Assembly (NCBI GenBank): GCA_015063225.1
Contig: SUSU01000003.1
Location: 1-64,000 of the forward strand
Direction: 5' to 3'
Source: Thermoplasmata archaeon
GTDB taxonomy: Archaea; Thermoplasmatota; Thermoplasmata; Methanomassiliicoccales; Methanomethylophilaceae
Length of the DNA: 64,000 nt
Under the pieces are notes generated by a model. It was not told where the DNA came from. It searched no databases and was given only the letters and a program-made list of their open reading frames with translations. Of the stretch, positions 51,226-58,829 are shown piece by piece (position 1 is the first letter of the stretch; every line of letters starts with the position of its first letter). The position numbers and the translations under genes were made by a program.

Positions 51226-51555
51226 TCAGTTGAAAATGTCGAGGTTCTTGGGGATCTTGCCCTTGCGGCTGAGGTTGCCGGCTTGGGTGCGGGTGTAGCG
51301 GAACCTCACGTCGCACTTGGAGGGCTCGAAGTCCCAGATGCTGACGATGAGGAGGTCCCCCTCGCGGATCCACATGCGTTTCTTGATCTTCCCGGGGATG
51401 CGGCCGACGCGGGACTGACCGTCCTCGCACATGACCTTGATCTTGGAAGCCCCGAGGAGCTGGTCTGCGATGCCGAACATCTCGGCCTCTTTGATGTTGG
51501 GGAGGCGTATACGGGATACGTCTTCCTCTGTGCTCTCGAACTGTTCGTCTACCAT
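51226..51555 (-). CDS. eif1A: Translation initiation factor aIF1A
   Basis: A 109-residue archaeal eIF1A (OB fold) from ATG 51555: RIRLPNIKEAEMFGIADQLLGASKIKVMCEDG and GRIPGKIKKRMWIREGDLLIV are diagnostic. It promotes scanning/P-site start selection on 30S. ATG 51582 lies only about 8 bases after the TATA box (about 51585-51596) and cannot be the start of a leader-bearing message, so ATG 51555 is preferred. It is the first gene of the eif1A-to-ksgA operon. Confidence 0.95.
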   Translation of the reverse strand: MVDEQFESTEEDVSRIRLPNIKEAEMFGIADQLLGASKIKVMCEDGQSRVGRIPGKIKKRMWIREGDLLIVSIWDFEPSKCDVRFRYTRTQAGNLSRKGKIPKNLDIFN

Positions 51556-51637
51556 GGTATCTGTCGCGCCATTCCGCTTCATAGTTTATATAGTTGTGCG
51601 CGTGCGATATAAAGCGGCCGTACGTCTGGACGTGTAA

Positions 51638-51682
51638 ATTAGACATTTGTCTAATAATTGATGCTCATTATTAGATATTTGT
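51638..51682 (+). promoter_or_regulatory. Paired operator-like sites before gdhA
   Basis: A near-perfect palindrome ATTAGACATTTGTCTAAT (51638-51655) is followed 32 bases on by a related site ATTAGATATTTGT (51670-51682). Three helical turns separate them. The gdhA TATA box (GTTTATATTATAG, about 51711-51723) is downstream. Confidence 0.55.
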
Positions 51683-51772
51683 ACAGTAGTTTAAAGCTCA
51701 TAAAAGAATAGTTTATATTATAGATGTATCATTGTGGACAATCAGTCAGGTTCTACAACCTGCAGCTGAGGC

Positions 51773-53161
51773 ATGAATATGGCTATCACCAACAAGTACG
51801 TCAAGAGCGTCTACAACGACCTCAAGAAGCGCTACAAGACCCAGCCCGAGTTCCTCGAGGCCGCCGGCGTCGTCCTCGAGACCATCGAGCCCATCGTCGC
51901 CGCCAACGAGGAGCTCTACAAGAAGAACGCCATCCTCGAGCGCATCGTCGAGCCCGAGAGGACCATCATGTTCCGTGTCACCTGGATGGACGACAAGGGC
52001 AAGGTCCGCGTCAACCGCGGATACCGCGTCCAGTACAACTCCGCCATCGGTCCCTACAAGGGCGGACTCAGGCTCCACCCCTCCGTCAACCTCTCCATCC
52101 TCAAGTTCCTCGGATTCGAGCAGGTCTTCAAGAACTCCCTCACCACCCTCCCCATGGGCGGAGGCAAGGGAGGATCCGACTTCGACCCCAAGGGCAAGTC
52201 CGACGCGGAGGTCATGCGCTTCTGCCAGTCCTTCATGACCGAGCTCGTTAAGCACGTCGGCCCCGACACCGACGTCCCCGCCGGTGACATCGGAACAGGT
52301 GCCAGGGAGATCGGATACATGTACGGACAGTACAAGAGGCTCATGAACGAGCACACCGGTGTCCTCACCGGCAAGAACCTCCTCGTCGGCGGATCCCTCG
52401 CCAGGAAGGAGGCCACCGGATACGGACTCTGCTACTGCGTCGACGCCATGCTCAGGGACAACAAGAAGTCCTTCAAGGGCAAGACCGTTGTCGTCTCCGG
52501 TTCCGGGAACGTCGCCATCTACGCCACCGAGAAGGCCACCGAGCTCGGAGCCAAGGTCGTCGCCCTGTCCGACTCCAACGGTTACATCTACGACCCCGAG
52601 GGAATCGACCTCGACCTCGTTAAGCAGATCAAGGAGCAGGAGCGCGGACGCATCAAGGAGTACGCCGACCGCTGCAAGCACAAGGGAGTCAAGTACCACC
52701 CCTCCACCGAGAAGGACTACTCCATCTGGAGCGTCAAGTGCGACATCGCCCTCCCCTGCGCCACCCAGAACGAGATCAAGGCCAGCGACGCCGAGCTCCT
52801 CGCCAAGAACGGATGCTTCGCCGTCGGAGAGGGCGCCAACATGCCCTCCGTCCCCGAGGCTATCGAGATCTACCACAACAAGGGTATCCTGTTCATCCCC
52901 GGCAAGGCTTCCAACGCCGGTGGTGTGGCAGTCTCCGGTCTGGAGATGTCCCAGAACAGCGAGCGTCTGAGCTGGTCCTTCGAGGAGGTCGACGCCAAGC
53001 TGAAGGGCATCATGGAGAACATCTACGCCAACGTGGCCTCCTACGCCAAGAAGTACGACGTCAAGACCCCCGCCGGCAAGTACAACCTCGTCGCCGGCGC
53101 CAACATGGCCGGATTCGACAAGGTCGCCCAGGCCATGATCTGGGAAGGCGTCGCCTACTGA
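51773..53161 (+). CDS. gdhA: Hexameric glutamate dehydrogenase
   Basis: A 462-residue glutamate dehydrogenase of the bacterial-type hexameric (probably NADP-dependent) class, assimilating ammonia onto 2-oxoglutarate. Seen: GPYKGGLRLHPSVN with the substrate-binding Lys, LPMGGGKGGSDFDPKGKSD with the catalytic Lys (about 126-128), PAGDIGTGAREIGYM and the Rossmann motif VVVSGSGNVAIYA. Codon choice is extremely biased, so expression should be high. GCTGAGG lies just upstream of ATG 51773; ATG 51779 is an alternative. A strong terminator follows. Regulation probably acts through the paired palindromic sites upstream. Confidence 0.96.
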   Translation: MNMAITNKYVKSVYNDLKKRYKTQPEFLEAAGVVLETIEPIVAANEELYKKNAILERIVEPERTIMFRVTWMDDKGKVRVNRGYRVQYNSAIGPYKGGLRLHPSVNLSILKFLGFEQVFKNSLTTLPMGGGKGGSDFDPKGKSDAEVMRFCQSFMTELVKHVGPDTDVPAGDIGTGAREIGYMYGQYKRLMNEHTGVLTGKNLLVGGSLARKEATGYGLCYCVDAMLRDNKKSFKGKTVVVSGSGNVAIYATEKATELGAKVVALSDSNGYIYDPEGIDLDLVKQIKEQERGRIKEYADRCKHKGVKYHPSTEKDYSIWSVKCDIALPCATQNEIKASDAELLAKNGCFAVGEGANMPSVPEAIEIYHNKGILFIPGKASNAGGVAVSGLEMSQNSERLSWSFEEVDAKLKGIMENIYANVASYAKKYDVKTPAGKYNLVAGANMAGFDKVAQAMIWEGVAY

Positions 53162-53170
53162 TCAAACCCT

Positions 53171-53201
53171 GCCCGGGCGGGATACCGTCCGGGCTCTTTT
53201 T
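53171..53201 (+). terminator. Terminator of gdhA
   Basis: Ten-pair stem GCCCGGGCGG/CCGTCCGGGC (one G-U pair) with loop GATA, followed by TCTTTTTAT. Confidence 0.85.
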
Positions 53202-53250
53202 ATCTCCCGTTGGAATTCTTTTTATATAGAGGACCGATGGGTGGAACTGC

Positions 53251-53323
53251 GCTCCCGTAGTGTAGCGGCCAATCATTCGGCCCTTTCGAGGCCAAGACAC
53301 GGGTTCGAATCCCGTCGGGAGCA
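53251..53323 (+). tRNA. tRNA-Glu (anticodon TTC), with a duplicated 3' end downstream
   Basis: Acceptor GCTCCCG/CGGGAGC, anticodon loop CTTTCGA (anticodon TTC) on stem GGCC/GGCC, T-loop TTCGAAT, discriminator A. A TATA box TTTTTATATAG (about 53217-53227) precedes it. Its 3' end is repeated at 55097-55115. Confidence 0.95.
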
Positions 53324-53327
53324 CTCA
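53309..53327 (+). repeat. Left 19-bp direct repeat (attachment-site-like)
   Basis: ATCCCGTCGGGAGCACTCA spans the tRNA-Glu 3' end plus four flanking bases. It is identical to 55097-55115 and the identity stops on both sides. Confidence 0.85.
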
Positions 53328-53521
53328 TTTATTACATTAAAATTGAGCGTGTAGAGCTCGTAATTCTATTTTCGTTACTGCTTTCGCGTGGTATCTGCTG
53401 TCTGTGAAGGCCGATTCTTGTGCCGATTTCTCGAAAAATCGGTGTTTGAACGTTATTCTGCCAATAATCCCTCGAACCCGAAGAATAACCCGCACGTACA
53501 CTCAAGGTTATATACAGGTAT

Positions 53522-53544
53522 TTACCTACCATTTTGGTAGGTGA
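53522..53544 (+). promoter_or_regulatory. Operator-like inverted repeat before pdxS
   Basis: ACCTACC-ATTTT-GGTAGGT (53524-53542; two weaker outer pairs) lies between TATA GGTTATATACAG (about 53504-53515) and the start codon, over the predicted transcription start. It is either a repressor site or a leader hairpin. The remaining 53328-53500 shows a CCGATTT/AAATCGG hairpin and no gene. Confidence 0.6.
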
Positions 53545-53548
53545 ATAA

Positions 53549-54424
53549 TTGACCGATGACCGGTATAAACTGAACAAAGAACTGGCACAGATGCTGAAAG
53601 GCGGTGTTATCATGGATGTGACAACTCCCGAACAGGCGCGCATAGCCGAAAAGGCCGGTGCCGCTGCAGTCATGGCGCTGGAACGCATCCCCGCGGATAT
53701 CCGTGCAGCCGGAGGCGTATCGCGCATGAGCGATCCCAAGATGATCAAAGGGATTCAGGACGCGGTATCTATACCCGTGATGGCCAAAGTCCGTATCGGA
53801 CACTTTGTTGAAGCCCAGATACTTGAGGCACTGGAGATCGATTACATCGACGAAAGCGAGGTCCTCACTCCGGCAGACGATGTATATCACATTGATAAGA
53901 CACAATTCAAGGTGCCTTTCGTATGCGGTGCCAGGAATCTAGGCGAGGCCCTCAGGAGGATTGCCGAGGGCGCATCCATGATAAGGACGAAAGGAGAACC
54001 CGGAACCGGGGACATCGTCCAGGCTGTAAGCCATATGCGTGCCATGAACTCCGCAATCCGCGACATTGCGAACAAACGCGACGACGAACTATTCGAGGCA
54101 GCCAAACAGCTCCAGGTACCTGTCGATCTCGTAAGGTACGTCCATGATAACGGGAGACTCCCTGTCGTTAACTTCGCCGCAGGAGGTGTAGCCACTCCTG
54201 CCGATGCCGCATTGATGATGCATCTGGGAGCCGAAGGGGTGTTCGTGGGTTCCGGCATATTCGCTTCCGGCAATCCCGAAAAGAGGGCGGCCGCCATCGT
54301 ACAGGCAGTCACCAATTACAACGATCCCGCCAAACTAGCGGAACTCTCTTATGATTTGGGCAGGGCGATGGTCGGCATCAACGCCGAGGAGATCAAAACA
54401 ATAATGGCGGAGCGCGGTCAATGA
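53549..54424 (+). CDS. pdxS: Pyridoxal 5'-phosphate synthase, synthase subunit PdxS
   Basis: PdxS condenses ribose 5-phosphate, glyceraldehyde 3-phosphate and PdxT-supplied ammonia into PLP. The 291-residue (beta/alpha)8 protein has [11 protein letters not shown] with D23, the Schiff-base K80 in [36 protein letters not shown] with the second Lys, and the [17 protein letters not shown] phosphate site. TTG 53549 is preferred because it gives the full N-terminal helix seen in the family. Base composition and codon choice are less biased than in neighbouring genes. It is coupled to pdxT by ATGA. Confidence 0.96.
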   Translation: MTDDRYKLNKELAQMLKGGVIMDVTTPEQARIAEKAGAAAVMALERIPADIRAAGGVSRMSDPKMIKGIQDAVSIPVMAKVRIGHFVEAQILEALEIDYIDESEVLTPADDVYHIDKTQFKVPFVCGARNLGEALRRIAEGASMIRTKGEPGTGDIVQAVSHMRAMNSAIRDIANKRDDELFEAAKQLQVPVDLVRYVHDNGRLPVVNFAAGGVATPADAALMMHLGAEGVFVGSGIFASGNPEKRAAAIVQAVTNYNDPAKLAELSYDLGRAMVGINAEEIKTIMAERGQ

Positions 54425-54999
54425 TAGGGGTGCTGGCACTGCAGGGTGCGTTCGCGGAGCATGAGGCAGTCCTGACAGGCTTGGGATATTCCTACACCGA
54501 GGTCCGTCAGAGGTCCCACCTGACGGGAGATCTCGATGCTATGATCCTCCCGGGCGGCGAGAGCACGGTAATGAACAAACTCCTGAATGACCTCGGCATG
54601 TTCGATGAACTCAAGGCCATGATCGAAGAGGGACTCCCGGTCTTCGGCACCTGTGCCGGACTCATACTCCTGTCGAAGCGTGTCGAGGGAGGATCACCCT
54701 CCCTCGCCACCATGGACATCGATACTGTACGTAATGCCTACGGCAGGCAGCTGGGGAGTTTCAGTTGTAACGGTTCCTTCGCAGGCAAGGAGATACCGAT
54801 GAGATTCATACGTGCACCGTTCGTGGAGACTGCCGGTCCCGAAGTCCAGGTCCTTTCGGAAACTGGCGGGAGGATAGTTGCTGTACGCGAGGACAAACAG
54901 CTCGCCACCGCATTCCATCCCGAATTGACCGAAGATACGACCGTTCACAGATACTTCCTGGAGGAAATTGCGGGCTTATCTCCCGACAGAAATAGATAA
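54421..54999 (+). CDS. pdxT: Pyridoxal 5'-phosphate synthase, glutaminase subunit PdxT
   Basis: The class I glutaminase that feeds ammonia to PdxS. The 192-residue protein has [15 protein letters not shown] (43-48), the nucleophile C78 in [10 protein letters not shown], and the His-x-Glu dyad in AFHPELTED. It overlaps pdxS by four bases and ends in TAA. After it come about 100 bases without a gene, then the second copy of the tRNA-Glu end. Confidence 0.96.
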   Translation: MIGVLALQGAFAEHEAVLTGLGYSYTEVRQRSHLTGDLDAMILPGGESTVMNKLLNDLGMFDELKAMIEEGLPVFGTCAGLILLSKRVEGGSPSLATMDIDTVRNAYGRQLGSFSCNGSFAGKEIPMRFIRAPFVETAGPEVQVLSETGGRIVAVREDKQLATAFHPELTEDTTVHRYFLEEIAGLSPDRNR

Positions 55000-55096
55000 T
55001 TCCATTCTCCTGCTGATTATCGACCTCGGGGATTTGTACCCCAGGAGTTTTCGGATATTTGACGCATAAACAGATATACTGGCTAGGTATTGGTAC

Positions 55097-55115
55097 ATCC
55101 CGTCGGGAGCACTCA
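55097..55115 (+). repeat. Right 19-bp direct repeat (attachment-site-like)
   Basis: Exact copy of 53309-53327. Its last three bases are the stop codon of the second Fic gene (TCA on plus), so this junction is the old chromosomal flank of tRNA-Glu. Confidence 0.85.
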
Positions 55116-56105
55116 CTTCCTCAGCCTGTACCTCTGACTTCTGGCGCGTGGGCTGTCCGGATACTCCATCTCCACTGTCCGTCTAGTCAGCGCGGGCCTG
55201 AGATAATTCATCTGGAACGTGGAGCGTGATGAGATGTTCACGAGGTCCATCAGTTCCTTAGACGTGTACCATTTGTTATCTTCCATAGTCTCGGCCAGTT
55301 TCAGGACGGACGGGGGTATTTCCTCGGAATCTTCCTTCAGCATCCCTTCCGTATCCTCGAGTGCGTTGAGGATCGCCTGCAGCATGAACTCGATGAACGC
55401 ATCGGAGTTCCCCGCCTTGTTGCATCTGTCAATGACATCGTAATACTCCTTCTGCGCCATCTCGATCCTGTTCTCTATCGGAATCCAGTGGAAGATCGTC
55501 CTCCAGTCCCCGAGAATCGCCGTCTGCCAGAGCCTCGCCATCCTTCCGTTCCCGTCGGTGAAGGGGTGGATGAATACGAATTCGTAATGGAAGACGCATG
55601 AGGATATCAGCGGACTTATCTGACCCCTGGTCTCCTTCAGCCAGCCGAACAGGTTCTCCATGTTACCGGGGACCTGTTCCGGCGGGGGAGCCACGAAGAT
55701 GCAGGTGTTCCCCGAGAAAACACCCTCGCCGCGTGTGCGGAACATCCCCGCCTCATCCGCAACACCGTCGGTCATGATCGAATGGATGCGCAGCAGATCC
55801 CCCATGTCATATGCATCGAACGAGCCCAGCATCGAATATGCATTGAGGGCGTTTTTGACCTCTTTCACATCCTTTTCGGGACCTATCACTCTGTGTCCGT
55901 CGATGATGTCGGACACCTGTCCGAGCGTCAGGGAGTTCGCTTCTATCGCACAGGAGGAATGGACCGAACGTATCCTGTTCTGTTTCCTGAGATGGGGGCT
56001 GGGGTCGAGAGCCTCGTACCCCTCGATGCTGCTGACCTTCTCTCCTATCCGGAATACCAGGTCTAGCATCCTGGGGCTGATTGTGAACGGCGGTGCATCG
56101 TACAT
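55113..56105 (-). CDS. Fic-domain protein 2
   Basis: A 330-residue Fic protein, paralogous in layout to the one at 23.3 kb. The active motif HPFTDGNGR is at 180-188, the N-terminal inhibitory motif is SCAIEANS (51-58; Glu present but Ala where Gly/Asn is usual), and a C-terminal winged-helix-like end has MEYPDSPRARSQRYRLRK. It probably AMPylates a cellular or phage target, unknown. Start ATG 56105 lies about 30 bases after GTTTTATCC (56132-56140, minus). The stop codon falls inside the right 19-bp repeat, so tRNA-Glu and this gene were immediate convergent neighbours before pdxST arrived. Confidence 0.9.
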   Translation of the reverse strand: MYDAPPFTISPRMLDLVFRIGEKVSSIEGYEALDPSPHLRKQNRIRSVHSSCAIEANSLTLGQVSDIIDGHRVIGPEKDVKEVKNALNAYSMLGSFDAYDMGDLLRIHSIMTDGVADEAGMFRTRGEGVFSGNTCIFVAPPPEQVPGNMENLFGWLKETRGQISPLISSCVFHYEFVFIHPFTDGNGRMARLWQTAILGDWRTIFHWIPIENRIEMAQKEYYDVIDRCNKAGNSDAFIEFMLQAILNALEDTEGMLKEDSEEIPPSVLKLAETMEDNKWYTSKELMDLVNISSRSTFQMNYLRPALTRRTVEMEYPDSPRARSQRYRLRK

Positions 56106-56130
56106 GTATCGAACATGTATCGAACATGTG
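56102..56130 (-). repeat. Tandem 11-bp repeats in the promoter of Fic gene 2
   Basis: ACATGTATCGA occurs at 56102-56112 and 56113-56123, then a partial copy ACATGTG to 56130. The array fills the space between the TATA box and the start codon, as an operator for a repressor would. Confidence 0.65.
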
Positions 56131-56172
56131 GGATAAAACAGTATCAGCGGGCTGAACGGCGTCTTTGGCGAA

Positions 56173-57306
56173 TCAGGTGGTCTTCGCGGCCTTCAGTTTC
56201 GCCCTTTTCATGAGCTTGTTCCTGAAGGCTTCGCTGCGGGTCGAGATCTGGTCCTTGTTTCCGTCGTCGATGCGGTAGACCTCGGGCAGTTTCCTGGGAT
56301 ACATCCTCAGGATCTCGTCCGCGAGGTTCTGGTCGGGGAACTCGGTGTTCTCGAGGTACTTCCTGCTCCACTGGGCAGCGAGGTCGATGACACCCTGCAC
56401 CCCCGTGTCGAAGAACACGGAGCCGAGGAAGGTGAGCACCGTGGTGTCGTCCGATATGACCGCCACGTCGGAACCGTGGACGGCCGCCTCGGTGCCGTTG
56501 AAAGAAAGAGCCAGACCTCCGCCCTCGCGTACAAGGTCGAGGACCTGGTAGTCGCTCGACTCGCTTCCGGCGTACATGACGCCGTCGAGGTCGATCTGGG
56601 TGGATTTGCGGATGTCGAGCAGCGCGTAGGCCTTCTCGCTGAGTCCCACGGACGAGGTCTCCTGCATCATCTCGAACGCGCTCCCGCTCCTCAGGCGGTT
56701 CTGGAATACGTCGTCGAGCACGTTGACGAGCCTAACCTCGTCGGCATCGAGCTCCAGGGGGGAGTCCTCGTCGTACAGGTCGCTGGGGAGGCGGAGCTTG
56801 GCGATTTCCGCGGCGATCTTGCGGATTTCGCGGGCCTCATTCACGGGCATGTGGAAATCGTCGAGTGTGAGGGCACAGGAGCCGGTGACGTCGATGGGGA
56901 CGCCGGTCTTCTCGCAGATGGCGTCCGCGGCGTGCTCGTAGACCATGCTGTCCATGAAGACGGGCATGATGTCTAGGAGGTACCTCATGGTGTCCGCCGC
57001 ATGGTCGGTGAGGGGGATGTTGTCGGTGAAGAAACGGGATACGGTGTAATCCGTGGCCCCGTAGGCCTTGAGCAGGGGGGCGAGGTAGCTCAGCGTGCCG
57101 TTGTCGGTCCCGTTGTTGTTCAGGACGAGGGTGGTGATCATGTCGTACCTCTCGATGAGGTCGAAGATCTTCCCGCCGTTGGGGATGAAATGCTCGCAGA
57201 GGTCGCGCGTGGTGTTCGCGGGGGTGAGGATCCCCTGGGGTTCCAGGACCAGTTCGCGGTCGTCGACGAACCCCATCTCCCTCATCGGGTCGTACTCGTC
57301 CGGCAT
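56173..57306 (-). CDS. Conserved archaeal protein of unknown function, possibly HAD-like
   Basis: I do not recognise this with confidence. The 377 residues are soluble and acidic, without cysteine motifs or membrane segments. The arrangement resembles the methanogen HAD-like group of COG4030: a late DLDGVMYAGSESSDYQVLDLVREGGGLALSFNGTE, where an Asp-bearing loop is followed by phosphate-site-like Ser residues and SDDTTVLTFL. No classical DxDGT start motif is seen at the N-terminus. It overlaps the formyltransferase by 25 bases and is co-transcribed with it, suggesting a shared pathway. Confidence 0.6.
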   Translation of the reverse strand: MPDEYDPMREMGFVDDRELVLEPQGILTPANTTRDLCEHFIPNGGKIFDLIERYDMITTLVLNNNGTDNGTLSYLAPLLKAYGATDYTVSRFFTDNIPLTDHAADTMRYLLDIMPVFMDSMVYEHAADAICEKTGVPIDVTGSCALTLDDFHMPVNEAREIRKIAAEIAKLRLPSDLYDEDSPLELDADEVRLVNVLDDVFQNRLRSGSAFEMMQETSSVGLSEKAYALLDIRKSTQIDLDGVMYAGSESSDYQVLDLVREGGGLALSFNGTEAAVHGSDVAVISDDTTVLTFLGSVFFDTGVQGVIDLAAQWSRKYLENTEFPDQNLADEILRMYPRKLPEVYRIDDGNKDQISTRSEAFRNKLMKRAKLKAAKTT

Positions 57307-58124
57307 CGGAGCGCACCGTCCACTTCGGCGGACAGGTCGTAGGGGCCTCCCAGCTCCTTGCCGCCGCAGATGAGCTTCTTGTTCTGTATCGAGGCCTTGC
57401 CGTCGGCGAACAGCTTGATGGTGGCGACCACCAGGGGCAGTTCGCGCTCAGCCCCGTCCTTCCTGATCCTGGCGAAGAGGGGCTCGTTCTCCCCCTCCTC
57501 GGCCTTGATCTGTTCCAGGGATTTCTTCTCGAGTTTGGCGTACATCTGCTCCCACAGGGCGTCGTAGTCCCCGCCGCGGATGGGGAACCCGCAGTATGTG
57601 ATCGCGTCCCCGCGGTCGTGTTCGCTGGTGCAGATGTGCATCATCGCCCCCTGCCTCTCGGCATCCTCGGCGATGAGCTGCCAGATGACCTCCTGCCATG
57701 TGCCCTTGGGTCCGTCGGGCAGGGCGGGGTGGAGGTTGAGCATGTCGTACTCGTCGCAGGTGGTGTCGTCCATCCAGAGCATGTACCCGGCGAGTATCCC
57801 GAGGTCCATGTTGTACTTCGACGTCTTCTCCCTGAGGACCTTCCCGTAGGCCTCTCCCCAGGCCTCCTTGTCCTTGTCCCTGAGCTCGGGCTCGAAGTTC
57901 TTGAAGGATGCGGTCTCGAGGGGGATGCCGTATCCCTTCACCATGTCGAAGAAGATCTCCCTCTGTTCCCTGCGGGAGTTGGGGGACTCGGTGTTGTCCC
58001 AGTTGCAGAACACGAACGGGATCTCGATGTCGAGGGTGCCGTCCGCTTTGCGGTCCATGACGGTCTTCAGGAGGTTGCGGGAGCCCGGGCCCCTGCCCGT
58101 GGAGAACCAACCGAGTCTGAGCAT
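57282..58124 (-). CDS. PurN-like formyltransferase-fold protein
   Basis: A 280-residue protein of the phosphoribosylglycinamide-formyltransferase superfamily. Fold signatures: LGWFSTGRGPGSRNLL at the N-terminus, FVFCNWDN, LNLHPALPDGPKGTW (about 130-144; the catalytic His-containing loop), and GAMMHICTSEHDRGDAI. It is longer than PurN (~200 residues), with a C-terminal extension, so the substrate may not be GAR. TATA on the minus strand (GTATTTTTATG, about 58144-58154) lies 25 bases before ATG. It heads an operon with the unknown gene. Confidence 0.82.
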   Translation of the reverse strand: MLRLGWFSTGRGPGSRNLLKTVMDRKADGTLDIEIPFVFCNWDNTESPNSRREQREIFFDMVKGYGIPLETASFKNFEPELRDKDKEAWGEAYGKVLREKTSKYNMDLGILAGYMLWMDDTTCDEYDMLNLHPALPDGPKGTWQEVIWQLIAEDAERQGAMMHICTSEHDRGDAITYCGFPIRGGDYDALWEQMYAKLEKKSLEQIKAEEGENEPLFARIRKDGAERELPLVVATIKLFADGKASIQNKKLICGGKELGGPYDLSAEVDGALRCRTSTTR

Positions 58125-58169
58125 GAGTTCCTCATTGGCGCGCGCATAAAAATACTGTTAGGTGTCCGC

Positions 58170-58370
58170 CGTGCCGACGGGGGCCTGCCGCCCGTTGCAC
58201 CTGGAACGGCCCAGGAAGCCGTATTCTCATCGCAGGGACTAACCTCCCTTCGGCATGCCGTTTTTGCCCCTGGGCCGCGCTGGGGGCAATACCGGGCATT
58301 TCACCTCCGGAAAAACCGTGTACGGAGGCTCTAAGACCAATCCCATCAACACGGTGGTAACCTATCCCGG
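58170..58370. ncRNA. Candidate small structured RNA (strand unresolved)
   Basis: This 246-base gap is GC-rich and packed with short stems: ACGGG/CCCGT (58177-58195), CGGC/GCCG (58207-58221), AGGGA/TCCCT (58234-58249), palindrome CGGCATGCCG (58251-58260), TGCCCC/GGGGCA (58265-58288), CCTCCG/CGGAGG (58304-58328). It contains no plausible protein. The TATA at about 58144-58154 serves the minus-strand formyltransferase but is also AT-symmetric enough to fire rightward. I find no SRP, RNase P or cobalamin-riboswitch core. Confidence 0.45.
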
Positions 58371-58775
58371 TCAGACGTCGAAGAGGACGGTCACCTGAGG
58401 GACGGAGGGGTCGATGTCCATCTCGTGGAAGGTGACCGCCTTGATCTCCCCGTGTATGCGCATCCTCTCCTTGTCGAGGAGCTCGCCGGAACAGTCGCAG
58501 GTTATGTGCAATCCGTCTATGTGTACGGAGAACTGGCACATGATGAGGTTGTCGTAGTTCTCGATGAAGAGGAGTTCCGAGAGAAGGGAGTAGAGCGCAT
58601 CCTCCTCGTCCATCCCGTCCACCTCGACGTGGCGGGATTCGACGGGCTTCACGTCCCTGAGGTCCACGGTCTGGTCGAACATCCCGTAGGCGACCGCGGC
58701 GTAGCATTCCTCCAGATCCTTGCCGTAGCCTCTGATCATAAGGTCAGCCGTGTGGTCGAGAACCTCGTACCTCAT
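58371..58775 (-). CDS. Archease
   Basis: Archease activates the RNA ligase RtcB in tRNA splicing and repair. The 134-residue protein shows YEVLDHTADLMIRGYGKDLEECYAAVAYGMF at the N-terminus and KAVTFHEMDI at the C-terminus, including the Asp/His residues used for metal binding. rtcB is not adjacent. TATA-like AATCTTTAACG (about 58797-58807) lies before the ATG, divergent from nadX. Confidence 0.93.
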   Translation of the reverse strand: MRYEVLDHTADLMIRGYGKDLEECYAAVAYGMFDQTVDLRDVKPVESRHVEVDGMDEEDALYSLLSELLFIENYDNLIMCQFSVHIDGLHITCDCSGELLDKERMRIHGEIKAVTFHEMDIDPSVPQVTVLFDV

Positions 58776-58829
58776 GCCCCTCGTATCGGGGCCTTCGCGT
58801 TAAAGATTGCGGATTTCGAAAGCATCTCT

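Noticed and set aside
53332-53748. A 138-codon minus-strand frame overlapping pdxS and its promoter
   Set aside because: Runs antisense to the clear pdxS start, has no homology and spans the operator.
58170-58370. Cobalamin riboswitch on the minus strand upstream of the formyltransferase gene
   Set aside because: GGTGAAAT followed by CCGG slightly resembles the riboswitch core, but the B12 box and CCCGC-ACTG segments are absent, and the gene's own TATA box lies downstream of the region.
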